DNA from: Flavobacteriaceae bacterium HL-DH10
GTDB taxonomy: Bacteria > Bacteroidota > Bacteroidia > Flavobacteriales > Flavobacteriaceae
Length of the DNA stretch: 64,000 nt
Assembly (NCBI GenBank): GCA_031826515.1
Contig: CP134536.1
Coordinates: 4,036,501-4,100,500 of the forward strand
Direction: 5' to 3'
The notes below the pieces were generated by a model. The model was given only the letters and a program-made list of their open reading frames with translations, ran no database searches and was not told the origin of the DNA. A program made the position numbers and the translations under genes. Numbering within the stretch: position 1 is the stretch's first letter; the number at the start of each line of letters is the position of its first letter. This document shows, piece after piece, positions 17,315-27,432 of this stretch.

Positions 17315-19252
17315 TTAATTATTAAATAATATGATACCTCCGTTAGGTTGCATTGTTATCTTAACTTTTCCTGATTTTTTAATTTTAAGTTCCTTTTTCT
17401 CTGGTTGTTGCTTTATATCGTCACCAATACAATAAACTACTTTACCCGACAACATTGGTAATTCAACATTCAAATTAAGTTCCTTATCGCTAGCATTAAC
17501 ACCTGCTATATACCATTTATCTTCTTTACGACGAGCAATGAGACAATAGGTACCTGGATATCCATCAATAAACTTTATGTCGTCCCAAGTGGTTGGCACT
17601 TCTTTCATAAAATCTATCTCAAACTGAGAAACATCTTTCAAATTATTTGGAGCTAATGCAAACATCTGTACTGAATTTTGAAACAAAATGGCAGTAGCCA
17701 ATTGAAACGCATCTGTGGTTTTACGTATTGTACCACCATCGTTTGTTCTATTATGACGTTTATTAAGTAATACCGGACCAAATTCCATACTACCTACAGT
17801 ATTCCGAATAAATGGATGCAAACTGGCATTAAAGGCCTCCATATCGTTAGCATGCTGTGTAAATATTAAATTCTCTGATGCCAATACGGCTTCGCTTCCA
17901 ATATAATTTGGGTACATTTTCTCCCAGCCTCTTGGCAGTGTACACCCATGAAAAATAATCATTAAACCATAATCATTGGCATCGCTAAGAATCTCTTCAT
18001 ACAACCTTAAAGTTTCCTGTTTATCACCTCCAAAAAAATCTACTTTTAAGCCTTTAACACCAACCTCTTGTAGCCATTTCATTTCATGCCTTCTGGTTAT
18101 TTGATGATTCATTATGTTTTTTGGACTTTGGAAAGCATCGTTCCAAAATCCATTTGAATTATACCATAAAAACACATCTACTCCTTTGGATTGTGCATAT
18201 TGGATTAATTCTTTCATCCTTTCATAACCTATATTTACATCCCAAAAGGCATCCATCAAAATATATTCATATCCCAAAGTAGAAGCCAAATTTATATATG
18301 CTAGCTGATCATCATAATTCATACTGTCATCCTGCCACATAATCCAGCTCCAGGTAGATCGTCCGTACTTGTAATCTTGTGATGCTTCATATAAAGGCTC
18401 TACCAAATCGAATGGTATAGTAGTTTCTACAATTGGTTTAAGATTATTACTAACGGTAATAGTGCGCCATGGTGTTGATTTAGGTAAGGCTATCCCTGGA
18501 AACACACTTCCTATTCCATTATTCTCTTTTGGATTGGGGTACGCAATAGAATAAACACCTTCTTTAGTCCCTTCTCCAAGATGTGCCCCACAATAAGTAC
18601 CATCTACTCCTGTTTCAGATATAAGAATCCAACCATTTTCGCCTACATGAAATAATGATGGAAAGGTATAACCTTCTCCATATTTTGAAGGTGTAGCCAA
18701 AAGTTCATCTGCAACATATTCTTCTTCGTAACTTGGTTTTGTACCTTTCCAACCTAATCCTGGGGAGGCTTGCGGAGATAAAAAGGTGGTTGTATTACTA
18801 GGGAAATTAAATCCTGTAACTTCACTTAAAACCCTACAGTTTAAATGATTTTTATCCTCTAATAAATTATACCTGAAACCAATATTATTATTGCTAACTC
18901 TAAACTCAATTTCAAATGTTATATTTTCATTATTAACTAATGCTAATTCCAATGCATTTGCATTGTATTCTACGTTTGATCGCTTAATCCTGTCTAGTGT
19001 GTAGTTATTCTTTATGGTTTCATATTCATAACCTGTTATTTTAAGCCCTTTCGTAAAATCCCCTATGCTTGTTTTCAATCCTAAGGGAGAGTTTTCAAGC
19101 ATAATTATATTTTCGTACTTAACTGTATAATAAGGTTTTCCATTGTCTATTAATACAGAAACATTAAGTTTTTTATCGGGACTCCAAACGGTTTGTGATT
19201 CAATTGAAAAAGACAAAATTATGGCAATTATAATAGTAAAATACCCCTTCAT
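17315..19252 (-). CDS. GH97 glycoside hydrolase, probably retaining alpha-galactosidase type
   Basis: The 645-residue protein with a signal peptide has the GH97 layout: N-terminal beta-sandwich (about 25-280), (beta/alpha)8 barrel (about 290-550) and C-terminal sheet. In the barrel, GLKVDFFGGD places an aspartate at position 405. In GH97 an Asp here marks the retaining alpha-galactosidase branch (as in BtGH97b), while inverting SusB-like enzymes use a different Glu pair. GSEAVLASE further on carries the likely acid/base Glu. It lies in the row of PUL enzymes, 17 bp after the upstream GH43 gene, and would act on terminal alpha-linked galactose or a related sugar. Specificity is inferred. Confidence 0.85.
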   Translation of the reverse strand: MKGYFTIIIAIILSFSIESQTVWSPDKKLNVSVLIDNGKPYYTVKYENIIMLENSPLGLKTSIGDFTKGLKITGYEYETIKNNYTLDRIKRSNVEYNANALELALVNNENITFEIEFRVSNNNIGFRYNLLEDKNHLNCRVLSEVTGFNFPSNTTTFLSPQASPGLGWKGTKPSYEEEYVADELLATPSKYGEGYTFPSLFHVGENGWILISETGVDGTYCGAHLGEGTKEGVYSIAYPNPKENNGIGSVFPGIALPKSTPWRTITVSNNLKPIVETTIPFDLVEPLYEASQDYKYGRSTWSWIMWQDDSMNYDDQLAYINLASTLGYEYILMDAFWDVNIGYERMKELIQYAQSKGVDVFLWYNSNGFWNDAFQSPKNIMNHQITRRHEMKWLQEVGVKGLKVDFFGGDKQETLRLYEEILSDANDYGLMIIFHGCTLPRGWEKMYPNYIGSEAVLASENLIFTQHANDMEAFNASLHPFIRNTVGSMEFGPVLLNKRHNRTNDGGTIRKTTDAFQLATAILFQNSVQMFALAPNNLKDVSQFEIDFMKEVPTTWDDIKFIDGYPGTYCLIARRKEDKWYIAGVNASDKELNLNVELPMLSGKVVYCIGDDIKQQPEKKELKIKKSGKVKITMQPNGGIILFNN

Positions 19253-19268
19253 TTTATGTGTTTTATAT

Positions 19269-20273
19269 TTAAAATTTGAATGGTTTAATTACTTTCAACT
19301 TATCACCTGTTAAATCAACTTCAAATAAGTGAGGGATTCTTATAGTCCTATCATTTACCTTTTTATGACTATGCACGGCCATTAATGTTTTTCCTTCAAA
19401 GGTTTCAAACAACATACCGTGACCAAAATTAGGTGGTGTTATAGGATTTTTTGCCTGATCCCATGGACCATCAAGTGTACCACTTTTAGAATATGCCACG
19501 CCTTGTGTATATACATTATAAATCCAACTAGTCCATATCATCCCTAAGCGTCCTGTTCCAGTGCGAAATAAATAGGGGCCATCAGTAACTTTGTTTGGTT
19601 TATCGTTACCCTGACTATCTTTTTCTCTACTCCAAGGCGAATCGCTGGCTTTAAACAATAATTCTCCTTCTCCTAACGAACCACTTAAATCGGATTTTAA
19701 TTCTATCTTTTCCATAGTACCATTACCGTTTTGTAACCATTCATAACAATACACCATATAAGGTTTTCCATTCATATCTACCCATAATGTACCGTCAAGT
19801 GTTGGCTTATTCGCAGGCAAATAGGTTCTATCTGCCATAGGCATATATGGTCCTTCGGGTTTATCACTTACTAAAACATGACTTGCACGACGCTCAATAA
19901 TGTTTCCTGCTACAGTATCAATTTTCACATCTCTATTAGTGAATGTTGCAAAATAATAATACTTGTTTTTATACTGATGAAGTTCTGCTGCCCAAATCAT
20001 GGGTTTTTCTCCCATCCAAGAATCAGGATTTGTTTTGGCTACATGATAAGGTCCTTCCCAATATTCTAAATCTTTACTTTTCCAAAGTAGACCACCAGTT
20101 CCTGTCATATAATACATTTGCGTATTTTTATCGGCAAGAACAGAGGGGTCGCTTAATCGAATAGAGTCTAAAGGTATACCGCTTTTAACTTGAAACCTTT
20201 GTTGTGAAAAATTTTTAGTTACACTAAAAAGACAAATTAATAGAATAGCCCCAAACTGTTTTACAAATATCAT
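19269..20273 (-). CDS. GH43 glycoside hydrolase
   Basis: This 334-residue single-domain GH43 enzyme has a signal peptide (residues 1-23). RLSDPSVLADKNTQMYYM holds the base Asp, LDGTLWVDMNGKPYMVY the second Asp, and KVTDGPYLFRTGTGRLGMIW the region of the acid residue. GH43 enzymes hydrolyse arabinose, xylose or galactose linkages; the length and lack of accessory domain do not narrow this down. It follows the GH27 gene by 6 bp and precedes the GH97 gene by 16 bp, so it is part of the same transcript. Confidence 0.82.
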   Translation of the reverse strand: MIFVKQFGAILLICLFSVTKNFSQQRFQVKSGIPLDSIRLSDPSVLADKNTQMYYMTGTGGLLWKSKDLEYWEGPYHVAKTNPDSWMGEKPMIWAAELHQYKNKYYYFATFTNRDVKIDTVAGNIIERRASHVLVSDKPEGPYMPMADRTYLPANKPTLDGTLWVDMNGKPYMVYCYEWLQNGNGTMEKIELKSDLSGSLGEGELLFKASDSPWSREKDSQGNDKPNKVTDGPYLFRTGTGRLGMIWTSWIYNVYTQGVAYSKSGTLDGPWDQAKNPITPPNFGHGMLFETFEGKTLMAVHSHKKVNDRTIRIPHLFEVDLTGDKLKVIKPFKF

Positions 20274-20279
20274 TTCTTT

Positions 20280-22121
20280 TTATTTTAATTCTGAAATACG
20301 ATACAATCCTGCTCCGTGATAGTTAATTATCGGTGAGAAATCTGAACCCGAATAGGTTCCTAAATCTTTTTTATGCCATAAGTCACGAATACTGCATGTA
20401 CCCGAAAATCCTAAATCTTCTAAATTAACAGGAATCGTTATAGGTGCTTCATCACTTATTTTTGGATCTTCAGTAGAAATCATAAACTCTACTGTTGAAC
20501 CTGCTTTAGTATTTGTTCCTACAATATCTAAACCTGCAAAAGCGGTAAAACGCACCGTATTCTCAGGAAGTTTATAGCTTATAATAGACTGTGAATGTGT
20601 ACCTAAACCATTTTTATAGGTTTTCCCTTTAACATTAAGCTCGCCTCCTGAAACACTTTTGTTAATTCCAACCGTCCCCCAACCAGCAAAAGCGTCTTCC
20701 CAGCTTAAATCGGTTAAATTTACTTTATCTCCATTATTTAAATGAATGGTTGGGTTAATCCAGTTTGCGTGATCCCATGAATAACCATCACCGCCATCAT
20801 TAACTATTAAATATAAATCTGTACTTCCGTTTGGAAGTTTCACATCAATATCTTCTCCAAAGCCATCGGTTAAGTGAGATACTGTCCCACTACGATAAAG
20901 TAAATTTTTAGTCGACACAAAACCATCACCAGCACTATTAAACAGGGCTACAAATTTATCGCCGCTATCCGGATCATCAGCTGTCCAGCCAATAAGGTCA
21001 TTTTCATTAAACCACTGTTTGTTATTAACTGAGTTGCTATGTACTTCTAATACTTCTTCGTTTGTCAACAAGGTATTTGTAAACTCATCATTATCTGGTA
21101 GATTACCTCCAAACATAAGTGGCGATTTAAACATCGTCCATAAAGTCATTAAAGTAAATTGCTCATCTTTGGTAAACTTGGTGTAGCGATTAGTAGCACG
21201 TTCACCTCGAATAAATTTCCCCATTGGTAACATATCGGCATCTGGCCAAGCACCAGGTGTAATATAAGGTGCCCATTCGGCACATTTATCAAAAGAATAA
21301 TTTAACTGTGCCCAGTTATCCCAAAAATCATCTATCGTACGCCACATATTCGAATTAGCTGTTGCATGTTCGTGTTTATCAATAGGTGTTGCACCTGGAG
21401 ACATACTTAATACAATTGGTATTCCTGTTTGATCGATGGCTTTTCGTATCATCTCAATTTCATCGGCATGATATGGACGCGATAAATCATCAACTTTCAC
21501 AAAATCTAATCCCCAAGAAGCATACATATCGAAGATAGAATTGTAATATTCCTGTGCGCCTGGTTTATCTTTAACTACAGTATAATTATCTTGAAGCCAT
21601 GTACATTCGAACTCGGTTGAATAAATATCGGCAGCTGTTTTATCAATCCCTTTAATTGGCAGTTTGTTAAACACCGCTTCTTTTGGAACTCCTCGCATAA
21701 TGTGAATTCCGAATTTCAATCCTAAACTGTGGATGTAATCTGCCAAAGGTTTAAATCCAGCGCCATTAACTGAAGAAGGAAAACGCTTTGGAGATGGCAT
21801 ATAACGACCATACTCGTCAATAATAAAATCGGTTTCATCATATTTATTGTAGTGCCCAGTAGTTTGATTATCGGCGTACCAGCGAATATCAACAACAATG
21901 TATTCCCACCCAAAATCTTTAAGGTGTTTTGCCATGTAATCGGCATTGGCTTTCACCTCATCTTCTTCTACCGAAGGCCCAAAACAATCCCAGCTGTTCC
22001 AGCCCATAGGAGGTGTTTTAGCCCAATCTTTAAAATTTGTTGTTTCCGACTTCTTATTATTCTCACATGATAAAAAAAGTATAACAATAGCGAATACTTT
22101 GAATACGTTAATAATTTTCAT
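20280..22121 (-). CDS. GH27 alpha-galactosidase/beta-L-arabinopyranosidase-like with NPCBM domain
   Basis: The 613-residue lipoprotein (lipobox ILFLSC at residues 14-19) starts with the GH27 signature TPPMGWNSWDCFG near residue 35. The predicted nucleophile is D211 in FVKVDDLSRPY. After the barrel and beta-sandwich (to about residue 440), residues about 470-610 form an NPCBM domain (DLSWEDAFAGWGTVGIN and YKNGLGTHSQS motifs), a carbohydrate-binding module often attached to galactosidases. Typical activity is removal of alpha-galactose, and some members cut beta-L-arabinopyranose. It sits between two GH43 genes with gaps of 6 and 18 bp. Confidence 0.87.
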   Translation of the reverse strand: MKIINVFKVFAIVILFLSCENNKKSETTNFKDWAKTPPMGWNSWDCFGPSVEEDEVKANADYMAKHLKDFGWEYIVVDIRWYADNQTTGHYNKYDETDFIIDEYGRYMPSPKRFPSSVNGAGFKPLADYIHSLGLKFGIHIMRGVPKEAVFNKLPIKGIDKTAADIYSTEFECTWLQDNYTVVKDKPGAQEYYNSIFDMYASWGLDFVKVDDLSRPYHADEIEMIRKAIDQTGIPIVLSMSPGATPIDKHEHATANSNMWRTIDDFWDNWAQLNYSFDKCAEWAPYITPGAWPDADMLPMGKFIRGERATNRYTKFTKDEQFTLMTLWTMFKSPLMFGGNLPDNDEFTNTLLTNEEVLEVHSNSVNNKQWFNENDLIGWTADDPDSGDKFVALFNSAGDGFVSTKNLLYRSGTVSHLTDGFGEDIDVKLPNGSTDLYLIVNDGGDGYSWDHANWINPTIHLNNGDKVNLTDLSWEDAFAGWGTVGINKSVSGGELNVKGKTYKNGLGTHSQSIISYKLPENTVRFTAFAGLDIVGTNTKAGSTVEFMISTEDPKISDEAPITIPVNLEDLGFSGTCSIRDLWHKKDLGTYSGSDFSPIINYHGAGLYRISELK

Positions 22122-22139
22122 TTCAGTTGTTTTGTTTAT

Positions 22140-24041
22140 TTATTTGCTAACTCCTTTTGTGGTCATTACAATTGGTTTAATTGTTCCATCGTCGTTATAC
22201 TCTAATTTATCAATACAAATCGACCTGCTGAAACTACCGCCATCGGTTTGTATCCCACCATTATGATAAATGAAATACGATTCGCCTTTAAAATCTATAA
22301 TAGCCTGATGATTGGTATTACTATTTCCTGCAATTTCATTTAAAATTCCTTTATAAACATATGGACCTTCAACAGAATCTGCCATAGCATAAGCTATTTT
22401 CTCTGGAAAACCTGTGGCATAGGTTAAGTAATATTTATCTTTTCGTTTATGAATCCATGGAGCTTCGGTAAACTCAAAACTTTCAAAATTAATTTGTTTT
22501 ATTGTTCCATCAACCTCAACCATATTATCTTTAAGCTTGGCATAATAACATTGTCCATTGCCCCAAAATATCCAAGGTTGTCCATCGTTATCAATAAAAA
22601 TAGCTGGGTCAATACATGCCCAAGAATGGGTAGATGCAAAACAATCGTCGTTAGTTAATAAAGGCTTTCCCAAAGCATCTTTGAACGGACCTTCAGGTTT
22701 ATCAGATACGGCAACACCTATACCACTCCAATTCGTACTGATGTACCAGTAGTATTTTCCGTTTCGTTCGGCTACATGTCCAGCATAAGCATCACCACTT
22801 TTAGCCCATGAAAAATCTGTTATTTTTAAAGGTACTGGATGCTCTGTCCAAGTTTGCATATCGGTGGTAGAAAACACACACCAATCTTTCATTTTATAAC
22901 CTTTCTGGCCACCTTCGAAATCATGACCGGTATATAACCACAACGTATTGTCTATGACTAAAGCCGCTGGGTCTGCTGTATATTTATGAGTAAATATGGG
23001 GTTACCATGAGATTCAAAAACTTTTGGTCCTTCTTGTATATTTAGCCATTTCTTTTTTAGCTTGTCAAATTCATTTTGAGTAATACCAATAACACTTCCA
23101 TGTCTCGGATTGAAATCTTTAGTAAACGATTCTGGTTTTTCTGTAAAATGATATAAATCTCTACTTCGCTGAAACTCGTAACGCCCACTTGAATACAAAT
23201 CGTACATTAAAATATACTCTTCAGAATTATTTAATTTAAATACTGAAGAACCTTCAACCGTTGTTTTATTATTGGCATAAGCATCAATATACTCAAAGGA
23301 TTCCTTCCATGGACCTTGCAATGATTTACTAGTAGCCTGCTTTATACCATTTTTAATTTCTTTACCATTTTTATCTTTAGTATTTCCTTTGTAGAATAAG
23401 TGATATTTACCGTCCTTATAAATGATATCACCATCAATAGCACCATCTTTTGCACTATACATTAATGTTGGTTCAGATTCAAATCCTGAAAAATCGGCAT
23501 TAGCATAGGCACTATAAAAATCCAACTTATCATCATCTCTAAACTTAACTGTGAAATAAATTAAATATTTCTTAGCCTTTGAATCGTAAATTGTTTGTGG
23601 AGCCCAAACCCAATAGGCGTTAGCGAATTTTACAGGGTAATCTTTTGCTAAATTAATAGTACTGTGTTGCCAATCCACTAAGTTATCAGATTTCAGTAAA
23701 ACAATTCCTGGGTTTTCTTTCCAACCATTTGCAGCGGTAGACATATCTGTTGCAACAATAAAATAGGTGTTCTCTTCTTCTCCCCTTAAAATATGTGGAT
23801 CTCGAATACCTCCTGATTGCGAAATATCATCGGAGTTTAAGATGGGATTATTATTATTTAATGCCTTCCAATTTATAGCATCATCACTAATTGCAAAACG
23901 CAACTGTTCTTCACTCTTTCTGTTTTCTGCTGTTCCCTCAAAATAAGCGAATAAATACCCTTCAAATTTGCTCTTCTGAGCATTTAAAGAACAGGCACTT
24001 AAAACTAAGGCAATGAATATTTTTAATTTTAAAAAGTTCAT
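22140..24041 (-). CDS. Tandem two-domain GH43 glycoside hydrolase
   Basis: The 633 residues contain two GH43-type propellers behind a signal peptide. Domain 1 (about 25-330) has GGIRDPHILRG (base Asp), AIDGDIIYKDGKYHLFYK (second Asp) and TTVEGSSVFKL (acid Glu). Domain 2 (about 345-620) has KYTADPAALVIDNTLWLY, CIDPAIFIDNDGQPWIF and FTEAPWIHKRKDKYYLTY, a pattern seen in xylosidase/arabinofuranosidase-type GH43. Domain 1 is clearly paralogous to the next gene upstream and to the N-terminal half of the one before that. Both domains keep their catalytic acids, so both may be active. Confidence 0.85.
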   Translation of the reverse strand: MNFLKLKIFIALVLSACSLNAQKSKFEGYLFAYFEGTAENRKSEEQLRFAISDDAINWKALNNNNPILNSDDISQSGGIRDPHILRGEEENTYFIVATDMSTAANGWKENPGIVLLKSDNLVDWQHSTINLAKDYPVKFANAYWVWAPQTIYDSKAKKYLIYFTVKFRDDDKLDFYSAYANADFSGFESEPTLMYSAKDGAIDGDIIYKDGKYHLFYKGNTKDKNGKEIKNGIKQATSKSLQGPWKESFEYIDAYANNKTTVEGSSVFKLNNSEEYILMYDLYSSGRYEFQRSRDLYHFTEKPESFTKDFNPRHGSVIGITQNEFDKLKKKWLNIQEGPKVFESHGNPIFTHKYTADPAALVIDNTLWLYTGHDFEGGQKGYKMKDWCVFSTTDMQTWTEHPVPLKITDFSWAKSGDAYAGHVAERNGKYYWYISTNWSGIGVAVSDKPEGPFKDALGKPLLTNDDCFASTHSWACIDPAIFIDNDGQPWIFWGNGQCYYAKLKDNMVEVDGTIKQINFESFEFTEAPWIHKRKDKYYLTYATGFPEKIAYAMADSVEGPYVYKGILNEIAGNSNTNHQAIIDFKGESYFIYHNGGIQTDGGSFSRSICIDKLEYNDDGTIKPIVMTTKGVSK

Positions 24042-24053
24042 TCTTTTTTCTTT

Positions 24054-25118
24054 TTACAATGATAAAGATATTCCCCAATGTTTCGCCAATAGTGAAGCTT
24101 CCTTTTTTGTTATTGAAATAATGGCACCATGTTTAGGTGATGTAAAATTGGTTGTTTTCATCAAGCCCTCATTAAAGTGTCCTAAATTTTTAAAGGTTTT
24201 AAAATCGGTAGTTTCCACGAAACCAAAATTGTGCGGATTTATACTGTATATATCGTACATCAGCACCCAAGTATCGCTGTCAATTCGTTTCCATACATTT
24301 GGTGCTTCACAAGATCCTGGTTCTTGATCGATCCATTCAGGGTTATATTCATACCCCTTATTTATGTTATTAGAAAATGCCGTTTTAATACCAATAGGAC
24401 GTTCCTGCGCCACATAAGTCATACAATAGCGACCGTCTGGCATCTGGGAAATATCGGCATCTAAAACCTGAATGTTTTCATCAGGATATTCAAATAATAG
24501 CTTCGGCTCTGAAATTAAAGCTGTAAAATCTTCATTTGCATAAGCGTAATACAACTTCGTCAATCCGTGATTCATGCGCATGGTAAAATATACCATCATT
24601 TTCTTTTCTTTAGGGTCATAAATAGTTTGTGGTGCCCATGCGCAACCTATGTTTTCATACCCTTCAAAGGCTTCATCAAATAAAAAGTTACTGTGAGTCC
24701 AATGAATTAAATCGTAAGATTTCATGAGTACAAATCCGCGATTATTACCCCAATCGTATTGTTCTCCTGGACGTTCCCACTGGGTGTCACGATATCCTTT
24801 TTCTTTTCCAAAAATATGAAGGTCGGTCATTACCACATAAAACGCTCCATCGGGACCACGAGAAATATGCGGATCACGAATTCCTTTCTGACTTGCAATG
24901 GTGTCTCCCGCTACTATAGCATTCCCTTTATTTATATCGGTAAAACTATAACCGTCGGTACTTAATGCCATATGTAAACTATGGTCATCATCCTTGAAAT
25001 ACACCATAATATAAGCACTCAATTCATTGTCTTCTGTTGTTTCGGTTTTTGTTGATTTACAACTCAAAAAAACACCTAATGTTACGATTACAACTAAACC
25101 TAAAATATATTTACGCAT
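24054..25118 (-). CDS. Single-domain GH43-like lipoprotein
   Basis: This is a 354-residue lipoprotein with lipobox VFLSC at residues 16-20. Its one GH43-type propeller matches domain 1 of both flanking genes: GIRDPHISRGPDGAFYVV (base Asp), VLDADISQMPDGRYCMTY (second Asp), SCEAPNVWKRIDSDTWVL (acid Glu) and a shared ending SPKHGAIISITKKE. It therefore looks like a tandem duplicate that never had, or has lost, the C-terminal propeller. It lies 12 bp from each neighbour. Linkage specificity is unknown. Confidence 0.82.
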   Translation of the reverse strand: MRKYILGLVVIVTLGVFLSCKSTKTETTEDNELSAYIMVYFKDDDHSLHMALSTDGYSFTDINKGNAIVAGDTIASQKGIRDPHISRGPDGAFYVVMTDLHIFGKEKGYRDTQWERPGEQYDWGNNRGFVLMKSYDLIHWTHSNFLFDEAFEGYENIGCAWAPQTIYDPKEKKMMVYFTMRMNHGLTKLYYAYANEDFTALISEPKLLFEYPDENIQVLDADISQMPDGRYCMTYVAQERPIGIKTAFSNNINKGYEYNPEWIDQEPGSCEAPNVWKRIDSDTWVLMYDIYSINPHNFGFVETTDFKTFKNLGHFNEGLMKTTNFTSPKHGAIISITKKEASLLAKHWGISLSL

Positions 25119-25129
25119 TGGTATCTGTT

Positions 25130-27277
25130 TTATTTTAATGATGTGATTCCTGAAATGGTTGGTTCTACTGGTTTGATGCTTCCATCTTCATTAAACTCTA
25201 ACTTATCTATACAAACCTCTCGATTAAAACCAGCTGCTCTACCCATAGTAATACCTTTAGGACGATTGAATCTGTGGTAAACCATGTGCCAAATATCTAT
25301 ACCTGGGGTTTGAATCACACTATTATGTCCAGTTCCGTAAATTCCTTTTTCTGGTCTTTTTTCTAAAATCAAATTATTGTCAGGAATATTTAAAGGTCCA
25401 AGTGGAGAATCAGAAGTCGCATATCTTACACGGTAATTAGGGCTCCTAGTATCGTCTTCAGACCATAAGAAGTAATAGGTTCCTTTTCTATAAAACACTT
25501 CGGTTCCTTCTCTAAAAGTACTTCCCGGATTAAATAAGGTTAATGAATTTTCTTTAATAGATATCATATCATCATTTAATTCTACACAAGCCATATGACC
25601 ATTACCCCAATACAAATAATTCTTACCAGAAACTGGATCGCTGAATATATCCGGATCAATTTCTTGTCCACCCCTAGTACCTTCAGGTCGTTCTGCTATT
25701 AATGGCTTCCCTGAATCTAGAAATGGCCCTGTTGGGTTATCGGCTACTGCAACTCCAATTTTTTGAGCCGCAGTGAAATAATAAAAATATTTATACTCTC
25801 CGTTTATTTTCTTCTCAATAGCACAGGGTGCCCATGCATGTCTATCGGCCCAACTAACATCTTTTTTTAAGTCTAAGATAACACCTTCATCTGTCCAATT
25901 TACTAAATCTGGAGATGAAAATGTTTTAAAATAGGTGCCAGACCAACCTGTAAACCCATCACTTGTTGGATAGATATAATATTTGTTGGTTTTATGAGAA
26001 TAGATAATTTCTGGATCGGCATAAAATCCACTCAACACAGGGTTATTATCTTCATGAACTGAAACCTTATATATTTTTTGTTTGCCTGCAGTTTCAATGG
26101 TATAATCTACAGACCCGTTTGAAAAATCCTGTGGACCTTTTGTTAATGCATTAACCCATGGAGTGGTTTCAATATTCAAATCTAAATTTGTAACATCTGT
26201 TCCCAATATTACAGGAATATAAATCGTTCCTTCTTCATCGTTAATATCTATATTATTCTTTCTAATTCCTTCTCCTTTAAAACTTGTAAAAGCACTTTTG
26301 TCTAAAGTTCCCCATTGCTTTAGTAAAGCATCTTTCTCTTTATCTGTAATACGAATTACCGTTCCGTGACGTGGATGAAAATTCATTGAAATGGCATCAT
26401 CAACGACTGTGAAATTTTGTAAATCTTTAGTTTTTGTAAACTGATATTTTCCTTTCATATACATATCGTACATTAAGATGTATTCATCAGAATCAATCAG
26501 TTTAAAAATCCCAGAACCCTCTACAGCTTCATCTGTCTGATCGAAAAATCCATCCTGCTGCACATAGCCTTCAGTTAACTTATCTGAAACCGCTTTTCTT
26601 ATACCGCCACCATGGCTTTCATTTTTAAAAAATAAATGATATTTCCCATTATTATAGATGATATCGCCATCTATACAAGCACTATTACTAGGACTATAAA
26701 ACAATTGCTTTGGTTTCGCTTCTAAACCTGTAAAATCTTTATTAGCATAAGCATAATATATTATATCTGGTCCTTTATCACCTAACATAGACCAATAAAT
26801 CATATATTTTCCAGTGACTTTATCATAAATAGTTTGTGGTGCCCAAACACGCACAACATCACCAAAATCTGATGGATAGGTTTGAGGTATATTAATTACT
26901 GAAGAGGTCCAGTTAATCAAATCGGTAGATTTCATTAACACCATAGCTCTATTAGAACTCCAGCCGTTAGCTGAAACCATATCGGTTACGACCATGTAAA
27001 ATGTTTTTCCGTCATTTCCTCGTAAAATGTGTGGGTCACGAACACCTCCTGATGAGCTTATTTGTTTGGAGTCTATTATTGGTTTATTATTGTTAAGGGC
27101 GTGATAATTATACCCATCGCTACTTAAAGCATAACGTATAGCTTCTTCATCGCCATCATTCCCTGTAAAATAAGCAAACAAATAATTGGTGTATTTATCT
27201 TCTTTTTTACAAGAAAACAAAGTTGCTACTGTAAAGCATATTAAAATAAGTCTATATCCTGAATTTATTAGTTTCAT
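25130..27277 (-). CDS. Tandem two-domain GH43 lipoprotein with linker domain
   Basis: This 715-residue lipoprotein has lipobox TLFSC at about residues 19-23. Residues about 30-340 are a GH43-like propeller homologous to the two downstream genes (GGVRDPHILRG, CIDGDIIYNNGKYHLFFK, AVEGSGIFKL). Residues about 345-410 form an Ig-like linker (LGTDVTNLDLNIETTPW). Residues about 415-715 are a second GH43 propeller (FYADPEIIYSHKTNKYYIY, IDPDIFSDPVSGKNYLYW, FREGTEVFYRKGTYYFLW). It is the upstream member of the GH43 triplet. Surface or periplasmic arabinose/galactose release is the likely role. Confidence 0.85.
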   Translation of the reverse strand: MKLINSGYRLILICFTVATLFSCKKEDKYTNYLFAYFTGNDGDEEAIRYALSSDGYNYHALNNNKPIIDSKQISSSGGVRDPHILRGNDGKTFYMVVTDMVSANGWSSNRAMVLMKSTDLINWTSSVINIPQTYPSDFGDVVRVWAPQTIYDKVTGKYMIYWSMLGDKGPDIIYYAYANKDFTGLEAKPKQLFYSPSNSACIDGDIIYNNGKYHLFFKNESHGGGIRKAVSDKLTEGYVQQDGFFDQTDEAVEGSGIFKLIDSDEYILMYDMYMKGKYQFTKTKDLQNFTVVDDAISMNFHPRHGTVIRITDKEKDALLKQWGTLDKSAFTSFKGEGIRKNNIDINDEEGTIYIPVILGTDVTNLDLNIETTPWVNALTKGPQDFSNGSVDYTIETAGKQKIYKVSVHEDNNPVLSGFYADPEIIYSHKTNKYYIYPTSDGFTGWSGTYFKTFSSPDLVNWTDEGVILDLKKDVSWADRHAWAPCAIEKKINGEYKYFYYFTAAQKIGVAVADNPTGPFLDSGKPLIAERPEGTRGGQEIDPDIFSDPVSGKNYLYWGNGHMACVELNDDMISIKENSLTLFNPGSTFREGTEVFYRKGTYYFLWSEDDTRSPNYRVRYATSDSPLGPLNIPDNNLILEKRPEKGIYGTGHNSVIQTPGIDIWHMVYHRFNRPKGITMGRAAGFNREVCIDKLEFNEDGSIKPVEPTISGITSLK

Positions 27278-27432
27278 TTTTAAATATTTATAGTTATTAT
27301 TGTTTGGTTTTTTGGGTATGGTGAATTACTACTTGTTTTAACATTTACTGCAAAAAATGAAAAATCCACTTTATAAGCGTACAAATAACACTTATCAAAT
27401 ATAAAGATTATTACAGATACTATTTTACATTA

